Assembly (NCBI RefSeq): GCF_000007305.1
Contig: NC_003413.1
Span: 124,001-188,000, forward strand
DNA length: 64,000 bases
Source: Pyrococcus furiosus DSM 3638
GTDB taxonomy: Archaea; Methanobacteriota_B; Thermococci; Thermococcales; Thermococcaceae
Direction of reading: 5' to 3'
Position 1 is the first letter of the stretch. Each line of letters starts with the position of its first letter. The translations under genes and the position numbers were made by a program. Positions 50,483 through 61,793 of this stretch are shown piece after piece. The notes below the pieces were generated by a model. The model searched no databases and was not told where the DNA came from. It saw only the letters and a program-made list of their open reading frames with translations.

Positions 50483-50555
50483 CAGAACAAAAATTCCACA
50501 TAATTGTCCAGAAACGATTATTAAATTTGATGAAAATTTTTTCAAGGTGGTTAGC

Positions 50556-51761
50556 ATGAAGATTCCCGACGATGTTAGAAAGGATATTCCCTTGACCCAG
50601 GAAGTGATATATTTTGACAACACTGCCACCTCTCTAACTCCAAAACCAGTTATTGAAGCGATGGATGAATATTACTTAAAATATAGGGCTAACGTTCATC
50701 GTGGAGTACATAGGCTTTCCCAGATGGCTACCCAGAAATATGAGGAGTCAAGAAAGGTTGTTGCTGATTTCATAAATGCGAAGTTTGAGGAGATTGTTTT
50801 TACAAAAAATACGAGCGAAAGTTTAAACTTGGTGGCCCTGGGACTTGAGCATACCTTCAAAAAAGGGGACAAAATCGTGACTACACCCTATGAGCACCAC
50901 TCAAACCTCTTACCGTGGCAAAGGTTAGCAAAAAAGTTGGGATTGAAGCTTGAGTTCATAGAGGGAGATGATGAGGGTAACTTGGACTTAAGCGATGCGG
51001 AAAAGAAAATTAAAGGGGCCAAGCTAGTAGCAGTGCAACATGTTTCAAATGCCCTAGGTGTTATCCATGAAGTTGAAGAACTTGGAAGAATGGCAAAGGA
51101 GGAGGGGGCTATATTTGTTGTAGACGCGGCACAAAGTGTTGGACACATGGAAGTTGACGTTAAGAAGCTTAATGCAGATTTTCTAGCATTTTCAGGACAC
51201 AAGGGGCCAATGGGGCCTACTGGAATTGGGGTTCTTTTTATAAGTGAAGAGTACTTCGATGTCTTTGACCCTCCATTGATAGGAGGAGGAACGATAGAGG
51301 ACGTTGACCTCTGCTGTTATAAGTTGACTGAGCCCCCGGAGAGATTTGAAGCAGGTACTCCAAACATTGGTGGAGCAATAGGATTGGCTGCGGGGATAAA
51401 GTACATAGAAAAGATTGGAATTGAGAAAATAGAGAAGCAGGAAAGAAAGCTAGTAAAGAGAACCACAGAAGGGTTAGATGAGCTCGAAATTCCATGGTAT
51501 GGACCTAGGAATCTAGACAAACATGCAGGAGTTGTGAGCTTTAATGTTCCTCCTCTCCATCCCCACGATGTTGCTGCAGTTCTTGACGAGCATAAAATTA
51601 TGGTTAGAAGTGGCCATCACTGTGCTCTTCCAGTAATGAAGAAGCTTGGAATAAATGGGACTGTTAGAGCATCGTTCCACGTCTATAATTCAGTAGAAGA
51701 AGTAGAAATTTTCCTTGGGGTGCTTGAAGATTTAGTCAGAAAAATTAGAGGAGCTCTTTAA
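50556..51761 (+). CDS. sufS: Cysteine desulfurase (SufS/CsdA type)
   Basis: About 401 residues, fold-type I PLP enzyme. [47 protein letters not shown] and [16 protein letters not shown] (PLP lysine) are present. The active-site Cys is in [11 protein letters not shown] near residue 350. It supplies sulfur for iron-sulfur clusters or thiolated tRNA. The start is ATG 50556 with AAGGTGG upstream. The longest ORF (50466) has an N-terminal extension running through the operator-like repeats and is not credible. Confidence 0.92.
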   Translation: MKIPDDVRKDIPLTQEVIYFDNTATSLTPKPVIEAMDEYYLKYRANVHRGVHRLSQMATQKYEESRKVVADFINAKFEEIVFTKNTSESLNLVALGLEHTFKKGDKIVTTPYEHHSNLLPWQRLAKKLGLKLEFIEGDDEGNLDLSDAEKKIKGAKLVAVQHVSNALGVIHEVEELGRMAKEEGAIFVVDAAQSVGHMEVDVKKLNADFLAFSGHKGPMGPTGIGVLFISEEYFDVFDPPLIGGGTIEDVDLCCYKLTEPPERFEAGTPNIGGAIGLAAGIKYIEKIGIEKIEKQERKLVKRTTEGLDELEIPWYGPRNLDKHAGVVSFNVPPLHPHDVAAVLDEHKIMVRSGHHCALPVMKKLGINGTVRASFHVYNSVEEVEIFLGVLEDLVRKIRGAL

Positions 51762-52437
51762 AGATCTCAGGAAGTGATTTTATATTTGGAATCTCGTATC
51801 CTCTCTCCTCTAACTTCTTGATTTCTTTTCCTTCTGTGTTTATCCACACTGCGGCCATGCCAATCCTTCTTGCTCCAACATAGTCTTCCGTATAAGTATC
51901 ACCCACGTGAAGAGCTTCCTTTGCCTTTACGTTGAAGTCTTTGAGGGGCTTCTCAAACATCTCTCTCCTGGGCTTATAAGAGCCAACCTCATCGGCAAAG
52001 TAAGTTCTGTCTATAAACTCCATTAGACCAAATCTTTCCAATATTACCCTTGTGTAAGCCCCAGGCCAGAACATGACATTTCCTAACACGACAACAGTAT
52101 CAAAATTTTCTCTAGCCTTCATCAATGCTTCTTTTGCACCTTCTAGGACAATTCTTTCGTCAACGTTTATTGTCGCTCTAGCTCCGGCTCTCCTAATTAC
52201 CTCAATATCAACCCCCAGCTTTTCAGCTAATTTTTCTTGGGTTAAAAATAGAGCCTTTCCAGGTTCTTCACTCTCTTGAGCCCTTAGCTTTTTGAATTCT
52301 TCTCTCACTTCCACGACTTTCTCCACAACATCCGCTATACAAAGTCCAGCTAGAGTGCTTATTTGGTATGAGAACTCCTCCAGCATTATGTTTAAATCTA
52401 ATAGAGTGTTCCATACGTCAAAGGAAATCAACCTCAT
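51745..52437 (-). CDS. HAD superfamily hydrolase
   Basis: A 230-residue HAD enzyme: motif [13 protein letters not shown] with only the first Asp of the usual DxD (the second is Asn/Thr), helical cap, motif II VVLGNV, motif [11 protein letters not shown], and motif [15 protein letters not shown]. The missing second Asp of motif I is unusual for phosphatases and weakens the prediction of activity. Likely substrates are small phosphates. The end overlaps sufS by 17 nt; the start overlaps the SLOG gene by 4 nt. Confidence 0.85.
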   Translation of the reverse strand: MRLISFDVWNTLLDLNIMLEEFSYQISTLAGLCIADVVEKVVEVREEFKKLRAQESEEPGKALFLTQEKLAEKLGVDIEVIRRAGARATINVDERIVLEGAKEALMKARENFDTVVVLGNVMFWPGAYTRVILERFGLMEFIDRTYFADEVGSYKPRREMFEKPLKDFNVKAKEALHVGDTYTEDYVGARRIGMAAVWINTEGKEIKKLEERGYEIPNIKSLPEIFKELL

Positions 52438-52952
52438 TTTCTTTCCCTCCCAATTTCAACGGCTTTTTGTGCCGCTTTCTCTGGATTATCTATAAAAGTT
52501 ATCTTTACTATTTTCTTATGGTCGAAATATCCATCCTCTGCCAATTTTTCGAGTTTATCACTTGCATATCCCGTGTTAGTCAAGACTATTACTGGGACTC
52601 CTAGGTTGTATGCCATGAGGGCCTCTATCATTGTTCCAACTCCTCCTCCAAGGACTACCAAAACATCTGCGGACTCTATAAGTACTCCACTCCTTTCCAC
52701 TGGATTTAATCCTGTTTTTATTCTAATGGTGTTGAATTCATTCCCTCTGTCGCTATATGGGAGAATTCCTACAACTATTCCTCCCCTCTTTGAGAACTCT
52801 CTACTCACGATTTCCATTATGCCCCCTCTTCCCCCAGTTAGGAGGATTACTTCCTCGATGGGGAGGGCTTTTGCAAACCGAATTGCCTTTTCTACGGCTG
52901 TCTTGAGAGGTTCTTTATCACTTGACCCCGCTATGGCTATCTGAATCATCAT
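52434..52952 (-). CDS. SLOG/TIGR00725-type nucleotide-binding protein
   Basis: A 172-residue Rossmann-like protein with IAIAGSS at the start, [15 protein letters not shown] and [17 protein letters not shown], the pattern of the LOG/TIGR00725 families related to lysine decarboxylase-like (nucleotide 5'-monophosphate nucleosidase) proteins. The PGGxGT motif appears as GGGVGT. It lies in the operon S2P protease-SLOG-HAD, with 4-nt overlaps. Confidence 0.83.
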   Translation of the reverse strand: MMIQIAIAGSSDKEPLKTAVEKAIRFAKALPIEEVILLTGGRGGIMEIVSREFSKRGGIVVGILPYSDRGNEFNTIRIKTGLNPVERSGVLIESADVLVVLGGGVGTMIEALMAYNLGVPVIVLTNTGYASDKLEKLAEDGYFDHKKIVKITFIDNPEKAAQKAVEIGRERK

Positions 52953-54082
52953 ATCATCCCCCTAATTGCGACAACAATGTTTATCCCCAATAGAATCAGC
53001 CCAATTCCCATAATAGAATATCCAATTACCTTCGCTGGTTTCTCGGGGAGGAACTCTTTTAGAGTATCCATAATCATTCTTCCTCCATCCAGAGGGATTA
53101 ATGGGAAGAGGTTCATTAGTCCAATCCCAATGTTTAGTACGTATATCCAGTATAAGCTCAGGAATAGAACCAATAGGGGAGTTTTGAGGCCTATTCTGGA
53201 ATCTATGTTTTGGCCTGGGTACATACCTATGAATCCTTTCTCCGGATTTCCTGGATGTTGACTAAGCTTTAGGGAAATGTTAATTCTCTCATTGTCCCTT
53301 AGAACTGTAAGAGTAATTACTTCCTCAGGTTTTGTTTTGTTCATTACCTCTATAAAATCTTCTAGGGTAGGCACGGGATGACCGTTTATTTCCACGATGA
53401 CATCTCCTGGTTTTAAAACTCCATCTGCTGGGCTATCTTTTATGACTCCTCCAACTACTATACCTCCTGGGACAAATGCAAGGCCTACAACGCTCATTAA
53501 AATTAGTGCCACAAGCCCAGTGATAATGTTGGCCATAGAACCTGCTCCAAAAACTCTCAACCTCGACCTAAGGGGGGCTCTCTTTAACTCTTCTTCATCT
53601 GGCTCAACGAAAGCTCCAGGTATCACGAAGAAAAGGACTAGTCCAACGGATTTTAGAGATAAATTTTCAGCTCTTGCAAGAAATCCGTGGCTTAGCTCAT
53701 GGACTATTATAACTACAGCGAGACCCAGGAGCCCATATCCCAAGGGTATTGTAATTCCTGGAATTACCAATTGAACGGAGGGGAGAGGTTGTTGAGGAGC
53801 TGGAGGGAATAATATCAGAAGGGTCTGCTTAATAAAATAAGCAAAAACGACTATGCTCCCTACAAACCCAACAATTATACCTAAATCTCCATAAAACTTC
53901 CAAAATCCTCTGTGTTTGCTACCAACATTGTCTATGAAGTTTAGAAACTTCTTTGTCCTCCACAGTAGCTGGAAGGGTGCTATTTCAACACCTTCCTTTC
54001 CTTTGAGCACTGTAGCTCCTAAAATTGAGATAATGGCCCAGAATCCTAAGATTATCATGATTGCCGTTATTAAAGTACTCAA
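52949..54082 (-). CDS. Site-2 type membrane metalloprotease (M50)
   Basis: A 377-residue protein with about six to eight membrane helices. Zinc motif VIIVHELSHGFLA near residue 125, a PDZ domain (GGVIKDSPADGVLKPGDVIVEING) in the middle, and LFPLIPLDGGRM with the third ligand. By family it cuts membrane-embedded substrates. It begins at TTG 54082 with GAGGGTGA upstream. The first gene of a three-gene operon. Confidence 0.92.
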   Translation of the reverse strand: MSTLITAIMIILGFWAIISILGATVLKGKEGVEIAPFQLLWRTKKFLNFIDNVGSKHRGFWKFYGDLGIIVGFVGSIVVFAYFIKQTLLILFPPAPQQPLPSVQLVIPGITIPLGYGLLGLAVVIIVHELSHGFLARAENLSLKSVGLVLFFVIPGAFVEPDEEELKRAPLRSRLRVFGAGSMANIITGLVALILMSVVGLAFVPGGIVVGGVIKDSPADGVLKPGDVIVEINGHPVPTLEDFIEVMNKTKPEEVITLTVLRDNERINISLKLSQHPGNPEKGFIGMYPGQNIDSRIGLKTPLLVLFLSLYWIYVLNIGIGLMNLFPLIPLDGGRMIMDTLKEFLPEKPAKVIGYSIMGIGLILLGINIVVAIRGMI

Positions 54083-54149
54083 CCTTTCTCACCCTCTTAG
54101 AGTTTTTAAGGAAGTTAAAAAGTTTTAAGCTAGGGGAGGGGTTTTAGTA

Positions 54150-54653
54150 ATGATGTTGAAGGAAGTTCATGAATTGTTAAATAGAATTTGGGGAGACATT
54201 TTTGAGCTTAGAGAGGAGCTAAAAGAGGAGTTAAAAGGGTTTACAGTAGAGGAGGTTAGCGAGGTTTTTAATGCTTACCTGTACATAGATGGAAAGTGGG
54301 AGGAGATGAAATATCCTCACCCAGCATTTGCCGTTAAACCTGGAGGGGAGGTGGGGGCCACTCCTCAAGGATTTTACTTTGTCTTTGCGTTCCCAAAAGA
54401 AGAGCTATCAAAGGAGTTCATAGAAGATGTCATAAGAGCTTTCGAAAAACTCTTCATTTATGGAGCTGAAAACTTTCTGGAAGATTTCTACAATTTTGAA
54501 CATCCCATATCAGGGGATGAAGTTTGGGATAGGATAGTAAACAGTGATGAGGAGATGATAAACTTTGAGGTTGATCTTGGTTTCGACAAGGAGGAAGTTA
54601 AAAGAGAAATAAAGAGGTTTATTGAGCTGGCAAGGAGGTACAACTTGCTATGA
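54150..54653 (+). CDS. Conserved Thermococcales protein (DUF3201-like)
   Basis: A 167-residue acidic protein: helical N-terminus, FNAYLYIDGKWEEMKYPHPAF, then AFPKEELSKEFIEDVI and a terminal helical pair. It resembles the Pyrococcus-type DUF3201 family, which has no known function. ATGA overlap with the RNA methyltransferase suggests a shared role or only shared expression. The start may be 54150 or 54153. Confidence 0.68.
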   Translation: MMLKEVHELLNRIWGDIFELREELKEELKGFTVEEVSEVFNAYLYIDGKWEEMKYPHPAFAVKPGGEVGATPQGFYFVFAFPKEELSKEFIEDVIRAFEKLFIYGAENFLEDFYNFEHPISGDEVWDRIVNSDEEMINFEVDLGFDKEEVKREIKRFIELARRYNLL

Positions 54654-55810
54654 GCTATTTAGAAGCATTTCCTCCAGAGCTTCAGGAATATTATCGGAAA
54701 CTTTTCGGGGAGGAAGCAGAAGAGATTATGAAAAGGCTTAGAGAGCCGGTTGAACACTACTACATTAGGGTTAATACCCTAAAGATTAGTCGGGAAAAGC
54801 TCATTGAAGAACTAAGAAAGGAGGGCTTACGTCCAAGAAGGAGCCCCTACCTTCAAGAAGCTTTGTATTTTGTAAGGGAGGGGCCGAACTTTCCTGACGA
54901 CTACAATCCAAATCTGCCAACAGTGGTTGCCAATAAGTATGCAGCAGAGAGCGTTTATCAAGGAGCCATGCTTTATGCTCCAGGCGTTCTCAAGGCTGAG
55001 AAAGGAATAAAAGAAGGGGATATGGTTCAAATTAGAGACCCAAGAGGACTTTTAGTTGGAATTGGAATAGCGAAAATGGACTACAGGGAAATGATAGAAG
55101 CTACTAGAGGGTTAGCAGTTGAAGTAACTCTCCCAAAATTTAAGCTGCCTAGCTTAAGTGAGCTAAAATCTTTTGAGAAGGGTTATTTCTATCCTCAGAG
55201 TTTGCCATCAATGGTGACTTCTAGAGTCTTAGAGCCTAAGGAAGAGGAAATTATAATAGACATGGCCGCTGCTCCTGGGGGTAAAACATCTCATATAGCT
55301 CAGCTTCTTCAAAATAGGGGGGAGATAATAGCCATAGACAAATCAAAGAACAGATTAAAGAAGATGGAAGAAAATCTCAAAAGATTAGGAGTAAAAAACG
55401 TAAAATTAATTCAGATGGATGCTCGAAACCTTCCAGAGCTCGGAATTAAGGCAGATAAGATACTTTTGGATGCTCCGTGTACTGCTTTGGGTGTAAGGCC
55501 AAAGCTTTGGGAATTGAGAACACCAAAGGATATTGAGGCCACTGCAAGATATCAAAGGGCATTTATCTGGGCTGCAATAAAAAGTCTAAGAAAAGGTGGG
55601 ATATTAGTTTATTCCACTTGCACTTTAAGTTATGAGGAAAATGAAGGAAATGTAAAGTTTATGCTCAAAAAAGGTATGAAGCTTGAAGAGCAGAGCCTCT
55701 TTATTGGTTCTCCTGGAATAGGAATTGATGAGGTTCAGAGATTCTACCCACACAAACATCTAACTCAGGGGTTCTTTATTGCAAAGTTAAGAAAGGTGAG
55801 AGAAATATGA
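54650..55810 (+). CDS. NSUN6-like tRNA (m5C) methyltransferase with PUA domain
   Basis: A 386-residue RNA cytosine-5 methyltransferase. An N-terminal helical part, then a PUA domain (about 90-175: ANKYAAESVYQGAMLYAPGV... DMVQIRDPRGLLVGIGIAKM), then the RsmB/NOL1 core with DMAAAPGGKTSHIAQLL (SAM site), LDAPCTALG and YSTCTLSYEENE with the two catalytic cysteines. The PUA insertion matches archaeal NSUN6, known to modify C72 of tRNA acceptor stems. It overlaps its neighbours on both sides by 4 nt. Confidence 0.9.
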   Translation: MSYLEAFPPELQEYYRKLFGEEAEEIMKRLREPVEHYYIRVNTLKISREKLIEELRKEGLRPRRSPYLQEALYFVREGPNFPDDYNPNLPTVVANKYAAESVYQGAMLYAPGVLKAEKGIKEGDMVQIRDPRGLLVGIGIAKMDYREMIEATRGLAVEVTLPKFKLPSLSELKSFEKGYFYPQSLPSMVTSRVLEPKEEEIIIDMAAAPGGKTSHIAQLLQNRGEIIAIDKSKNRLKKMEENLKRLGVKNVKLIQMDARNLPELGIKADKILLDAPCTALGVRPKLWELRTPKDIEATARYQRAFIWAAIKSLRKGGILVYSTCTLSYEENEGNVKFMLKKGMKLEEQSLFIGSPGIGIDEVQRFYPHKHLTQGFFIAKLRKVREI

Positions 55811-56805
55811 AGATAAAGAAGAGATATGTAACTGTGGTAGCGGGGATTGGATTATTGGGAGTTCTTCTTTGGTGGGCAGGAATTAGAGAAACTCTAACAT
55901 TGCTCTTTTCTGCTGATCTTAATTACCTGGGAATTGCCTTCTTGATGTATTGCCTTTCCGTTCTTGTTTGGGCCGTGAGGTGGAGAATTTTTTTGGAGAA
56001 GGCGAATATTAAAGTTCCGTTCATTCGAATTCTTGGCGGTATTTTTGTTGGAATATTTGTCAACAACTTAACCCCTGGAGCTAGGACTGGAGGAGAACCC
56101 GTGAAGGCCTTTTATATAACTAGAGGTATGGGAAAGAATGAGAGTTATCCTAGGGTTTTAGCTACAGTAATGGCCGATAGAATTTTGGATGTCATTCCAG
56201 TAATGGCTTTCATGGTTGTTGCTCTTCTCTATGCTCTAAAACTTAGGGAAAATATCTTAGTTGCTGTATTAGCCTTTTCCTCCCTTCTTATCATGTTAAT
56301 ACTCGCTATAACTCTTATATTTTCCCTAAAAGAAAGATATGCGCTGGTTATTATAATGAAAATTGTGGGGATTTTCAAGAGAATTTTCCCAAAAAAACTT
56401 GGGGATGGGGAAATTGTGGAAGCAAAAGTTAGATCTGCTATACGGGAATTTAAGGAAACATTATTAGGAATCGCCAATAAGCGAAAGGATGTTATAATTC
56501 CCTTACTTTGGAGCTTTCTGCTTTGGAGTTTGGATATCCTTAGGACTTATTTTGTGTTTTTAAGCATAGGGTGGAGAGTTTCCTTAGTTAAGGTTTTATT
56601 GGTAAAAATGGCTTCAATGGCCATGGCCATGATTAGTATAGTCCCAGGGGGAATTGGAGTTAGCGAGGTTGTTCAGTCTGCCCTTTTCCTAGTAGTTGGG
56701 ATTGAAAAAAGTGTTGCAGTATCTGCAATTCTTTTGGATAGGTTGATTTCGTTTTGGTTTCCCACCCTCATTGGAGGAATTCTTCTAATTAAAGAAAGAG
56801 TTTAG
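55807..56805 (+). CDS. Flippase-like / LPG synthase TM-region family membrane protein
   Basis: A 332-residue protein with eight or so membrane helices. VRWRIFLEKANIKVPF, FVGIFVNNLTPGARTGGEPVKAF and the C-terminal VPGGIGVSEVVQS are hallmarks of the UPF0104/aglD-like lysylphosphatidylglycerol synthase TM family. Such proteins take part in lipid flipping or glycolipid processing. A link with N-glycosylation is possible but not shown. The end overlaps the convergent DUF835 gene by 4 nt. Confidence 0.85.
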   Translation: MKIKKRYVTVVAGIGLLGVLLWWAGIRETLTLLFSADLNYLGIAFLMYCLSVLVWAVRWRIFLEKANIKVPFIRILGGIFVGIFVNNLTPGARTGGEPVKAFYITRGMGKNESYPRVLATVMADRILDVIPVMAFMVVALLYALKLRENILVAVLAFSSLLIMLILAITLIFSLKERYALVIIMKIVGIFKRIFPKKLGDGEIVEAKVRSAIREFKETLLGIANKRKDVIIPLLWSFLLWSLDILRTYFVFLSIGWRVSLVKVLLVKMASMAMAMISIVPGGIGVSEVVQSALFLVVGIEKSVAVSAILLDRLISFWFPTLIGGILLIKERV

Positions 56806-57317
56806 AGGGTTTGAAATTCTCTCTTTAAAAGTGTGAGCTGTTGTTCGTTAAATGTTTCTGGCTTTACCACTATAATCAACGTAGCTCCTCTAATGAGTAA
56901 GTTGTCTTTAAGAGAGAGGAGGAACTTAAATGTTAATTCAAACCCATTGTATAACACTAGGAATTCCAGGCAATCTAGAATGATAAGGGCGTTTTCATGT
57001 TCATTTGCAAATCTAATTGATAGGTCGAGAAGAACATGTAGAGCAGTGGGATTTACCCCTTTCTCAGGGACATTTGTCACCCAAACTATGTGGGTGGTTA
57101 TGTCCTTATATTTCTCAATCTCTCTGGCTATCGCGAGTATGCTAGATGGATGAATTGCATCTATAATCCCCTTAATTTCTTCAAAATTCTTGACGAGGTA
57201 TGCTTTGCCACGTTTAATATCAAAAGAAACCTCTGGAAATGAAAATTTTTCTAAGAGATGCAGAAAGATAATGTAAAGAACTACTAATCCACCCGCTCCC
57301 CCACCATGTGTGATCAT
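56802..57317 (-). CDS. DUF835 family protein
   Basis: A 171-residue protein. A short hydrophobic stretch (GGLVVLYIIFLHLLE) may be a membrane anchor; then DIKRGKAYLVKNFEEI, HIVWVTNVPEKG, NALIILDCLEFLVLYNGFE and GATLIIVVKPETF define a DUF835 domain. That domain is also seen fused to ferritin at 23810-24781. No Shine-Dalgarno is obvious before the ATG, so the start is uncertain. The 46-nt gap to the next upstream small ORF suggests one transcript with kae1. Confidence 0.75.
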   Translation of the reverse strand: MITHGGGAGGLVVLYIIFLHLLEKFSFPEVSFDIKRGKAYLVKNFEEIKGIIDAIHPSSILAIAREIEKYKDITTHIVWVTNVPEKGVNPTALHVLLDLSIRFANEHENALIILDCLEFLVLYNGFELTFKFLLSLKDNLLIRGATLIIVVKPETFNEQQLTLLKREFQTL

Positions 57318-57363
57318 GTGAATCTCTGTATAGTAGGGAATTTCGTGAAATAGGGCTATAATA

Positions 57364-58523
<1,160 letters not shown>

Positions 58524-58616
58524 CTATAGTATTTAAATACTTTTGTGAGTTTGCTGATAAGTGACCAAAATACATTTAATGGAAAATGTAAAATGTGAGT
58601 GCCAGAGGTGGACAAT

Positions 58617-59489
58617 GTGATAAAAGAGAAGTTAAAACTTCTTGTGGAGATGGATCCAAAGAAGATGATAATATACCCATTAATTGTTTTTGGAATTGCC
58701 ATAATCATTATCATTGCAAACTATGTAATGACAGGTAGCTTTGTCAAAGAGGGAATAGAGCTAAGAGGAGGGTCGGTAATAACCCTCCAAGGGGTAAACG
58801 TTAGTCCTGACGAAATAGCGAAAAGTATCAAAGAAAAAACAGGAATTGATGTTACAGTAGAAAAATTTAGTGGTGTTGGTGGGAGCGGGGTTAGGGTTTA
58901 TGTATCTGCGGGGGATGATGTCAATTTAGTCAGAGAAGCTTTGAAAGAAATGTTTCCCGATGTGGAGCCTCAGACTGTAGTTATTGGGCCTACTTTTGGA
59001 GAAATAGTGAGGGAGCAGGGAATAAAGGCTATAGTTTATGCTTTCATAGGGATGGCTATTGTTGTTTTCCTGTTCTTTAGAGTTCCCGTCCCATCTATGA
59101 CTGTTGTATTCTCTGCCTTCTCTGATATGATTATAGCCATAGCTTTAATGAACATTTTTGGAATAGAGCTCAGTCAAGCTACTATAGCTGCTTTATTAAT
59201 GTTAATTGGTTATTCGGTTGATAGTAATATATTGCTAACGACAAGACTACTCAGGAGGAAGGAGTTTACCGTAGAGGAGGCTTATTACTCCTCCCTAAAA
59301 ACAGGCTTTACGATGAGCACTACAACCCTGGGAGCTTTGGCATCGCTGTGGATATTCTCAACAGCTCAGGTAATTGATGATATAGCTTCAGTTCTCATAT
59401 TTGGATTGCTTGCTGACTTTATGAACACTTGGATTTTAAATGCAGGAGTTTTGCGTTTATACATAGCTAAGAGGGAGGGTAAGGAATGA
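58617..59489 (+). CDS. secF: Protein translocase subunit SecF
   Basis: About 290 residues with six membrane helices. [17 protein letters not shown] is the first periplasmic-type motif, and [21 protein letters not shown] with [22 protein letters not shown] are SecD/F-RND hallmarks. It works with SecD to drive late steps of Sec export by the ion gradient. GTG 58617 with GAGGTGG 5 nt upstream is preferred over GTG 58599. The order secF-secD is the archaeal one. Overlap with secD is 4 nt. Confidence 0.93.
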
Positions 59490-61003
59490 AGTGGAGGAGA
59501 ATTTTACTTAATTTTAGGGTCATTGTTCTCATATTCTTCCTCTTGATCTCAATAACAGCCCTAGCTACGAGAGGTTTAACTTTTGGTTTAGACATTAGTG
59601 GAGGAATATCCATAACTGTAAAGCTCGAAAAACCTGTGGATTCTCAAACAATGGAGCAAGTTAAAATTGCATTGGAGCAGAGGTTAAATACGCTTGGTGT
59701 TAAGAATATAGTTGTTGAACCTTGGGGAGATCAGTTTGTAATTGTTAAGGTGGCTAATGTAACGGAAGAAGAAGCTGATCAACTAATAAAGACTATTGAA
59801 AGACAGGGAGTTTTCTATGCTGAATTTCAGGGTATTATTTTTGCAACAGGAAAAGACATTTTGAATGTTGGAAGCGTTAGCTATGATCCTCAGCACAGTG
59901 CTTGGGTAGTTCCATTTAGACTCTCAAAGGAAGCTGCAGAAAAGTTTGCCCAACTTGCCTTAGGAAAAGCGGGATATCCAGTGGATATGTTCCTAGATCC
60001 TCCTGTGAACTCAACTTTAGTTGTTTCTAATAGAGTGTACGAGGCAATGCTCTCTAAAACATTCATGTTGGAAGGAGATATGACACTTGTCGAAAGAATA
60101 GAGAAAGCCTTTGGCATTAAGGTTGTGCCCTATGCTAATGTTACCCCAGAAGAGATTGCTGAGATTGCTAAGGGGAGTGAGAGAATAATATTGCTTGATG
60201 TGGATGGAAATCTCTCAAAAGCTCTTAAAGAGATGGGCTTTGAAGTTGAAACAAGAAGTATGAGAAGTGATGAAGACGTTTATGATTTCATTAAAAGATC
60301 TCTTGGCTTATATGGACCTTACAGAGTTTCAGAGGGATTAGCTACTGGGAATCCAAGTACTGAAGTCATGATATCAATCACAGCACCTAAAACTGACATT
60401 CAAGCTAGACAAGATGCTCAAGTAGTTTCTGTAGTTTTGAGGAGCGGATCACTTCCTGTAAAGCTCTCAATAGAGAGAATTGACTACATCTCTCCAAAAT
60501 TGGGAGAGAATTTCAAGAGGCAAGTTCTAGTTGCGGGAATTGCAGCGTTGCTTGTTGTTGGGTTAATAGTCTTCTTACATTACAGAAAAATTAAGATAGC
60601 CATCCCCGTAATGTTCACGAGCTTTAGTGAAGTGTTGATTATCTTGGGTATTGCAGCACTCATTCGTTGGAACTTGGATTTGCCAAGCATTGCGGGAATT
60701 ATTGCGGCAATAGGAACTGGAGTTGATCAGCAAATTGTCATAACGGATGAACTTTTAGGAGAGGAAGAAAGCAGAAGAAGAGTAAAGAGGAGTGGAGTGT
60801 TGAGAAGGATGGGTAGAGCGTTCTTCATAATCCTAGCTTCAGCTACAACAACTATAGTTGCCATGAGCTTTCTCTTTAAGTTCTTCGTTGGTGGACTTAG
60901 AGGATTTGCCTTTACAACAATTCTTGGTGTTTTAGTTGGAATATTCATTACGAGGCCTGCTTATGGAGAGATTGCAAAAGTCTTAATTGGAGAAAGGAGG
61001 TGA
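59486..61003 (+). CDS. secD: Protein translocase subunit SecD
   Basis: A 505-residue protein. One N-terminal membrane helix, [19 protein letters not shown], then the large P1 external domain with [28 protein letters not shown], and five C-terminal helices with [18 protein letters not shown]. The usual RGGxxxxL segment is present as SGG. It forms SecDF with the preceding gene. Confidence 0.95.
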
Positions 61004-61008
61004 AATAA

Positions 61009-61701
61009 ATGTATGTAATAATCATGGGGGCAGGTAGAATTGGAACTCTGGTTGCTAAAATGCTAGAAAACTCTGGTCATGACGTTGCTATAATAGAAAT
61101 GAACAAAGATAGGGCTCGAGCAGTTTCTGACATTGTTTCGGGGCTTGTAATTGAGGGCGATGCAACCGATCAAAACATCTTGGAGTCAGCAAACGTTAGA
61201 AATGCAGATGCCTTTGTAGCTTTAACGGGAAAAGATGATGCAAATATTTTGGCTTGTATCTTGGCAAAACATCTGAATCCAAGAATAATGACGATACTCA
61301 GGATAACTGATCCCAGGAAGAAGAAGATATTTGAGGAAGTTAAAGACCTCAAAAAATACTTTGATGTAGTTGTATCTCCCGAGGATATTGCTGCAAATTA
61401 CATCTTTAGAGTAGTTATAACCCCAGGATTTGATAGGGTTCTATTGCCAAGAGAAGGTGCAGAAATAATTCAATTCCACATAGATGAAAACAGCAAGGTG
61501 GCAGGAAAGGCAGTAAAGGATCTCAACCTTCCACGGGATTCCCTTATCATAGCAATTTACGATGAGAAAGGAAACTTAATAATTCCTTCAGGAGAAACAA
61601 TCCTACCAAAGAGAGGGACTGTTGTCGTTTTTGCAAAGGATTCTGCCTTAAAAGAGATTAAAAAGATAATGGAAGAAAAGGTTGAAGAGTCTGAAGAGTG
61701 A
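61009..61701 (+). CDS. trkA: TrkA-type NAD-binding potassium transport regulator
   Basis: A 230-residue KTN/RCK protein. The N-domain has IIMGAGRIGTLVAKMLENSGHDVAIIEMN (GxGxxG NAD site) and LVIEGDATDQNILESANV. The C-domain (EIIQFHIDENSKVAGKAVKDL... SGETILPKRGTVVVF) is TrkA_C. It would gate a Trk/Ktr K+ transporter encoded elsewhere. GGAGGTGA precedes the ATG. Located 5 nt after secD, so probably in the same transcript. Confidence 0.93.
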   Translation: MYVIIMGAGRIGTLVAKMLENSGHDVAIIEMNKDRARAVSDIVSGLVIEGDATDQNILESANVRNADAFVALTGKDDANILACILAKHLNPRIMTILRITDPRKKKIFEEVKDLKKYFDVVVSPEDIAANYIFRVVITPGFDRVLLPREGAEIIQFHIDENSKVAGKAVKDLNLPRDSLIIAIYDEKGNLIIPSGETILPKRGTVVVFAKDSALKEIKKIMEEKVEESEE

Positions 61702-61728
61702 ACTTTTATTCAAATTTTTATCCTCAAT

Positions 61729-61793
61729 GTTTATAAATCGTATTCAGCAACAACTTTTGGCTTTTTCATCATCATAAAATGGGGATGATGATC
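61729..61793 (+). promoter_or_regulatory. Promoter and leader of the A/V-ATPase operon
   Basis: TTTATAAAT (61729-61737) is a TATA box. Downstream, ATCATCAT (61768-61775) and ATGATGAT (61785-61792) form an 8-bp stem with the loop AAAATGGGG that contains the G-rich ribosome-binding bases just before the atpH ATG at 61794. Whether the hairpin is regulatory is unknown. Confidence 0.5.

Noticed and set aside
50466-50555. N-terminal extension of the cysteine desulfurase ORF
   Set aside because: It runs through operator-like repeats and lacks a ribosome-binding site, while AAGGTGG precedes the ATG at 50556.
61741-61776. Possible minus-strand C/D sRNA (ATGATGATGA then CTGA)
   Set aside because: The spacer of 18 nt is too long and no second pair of boxes is present. 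The sequence is better explained as the atpH leader hairpin.
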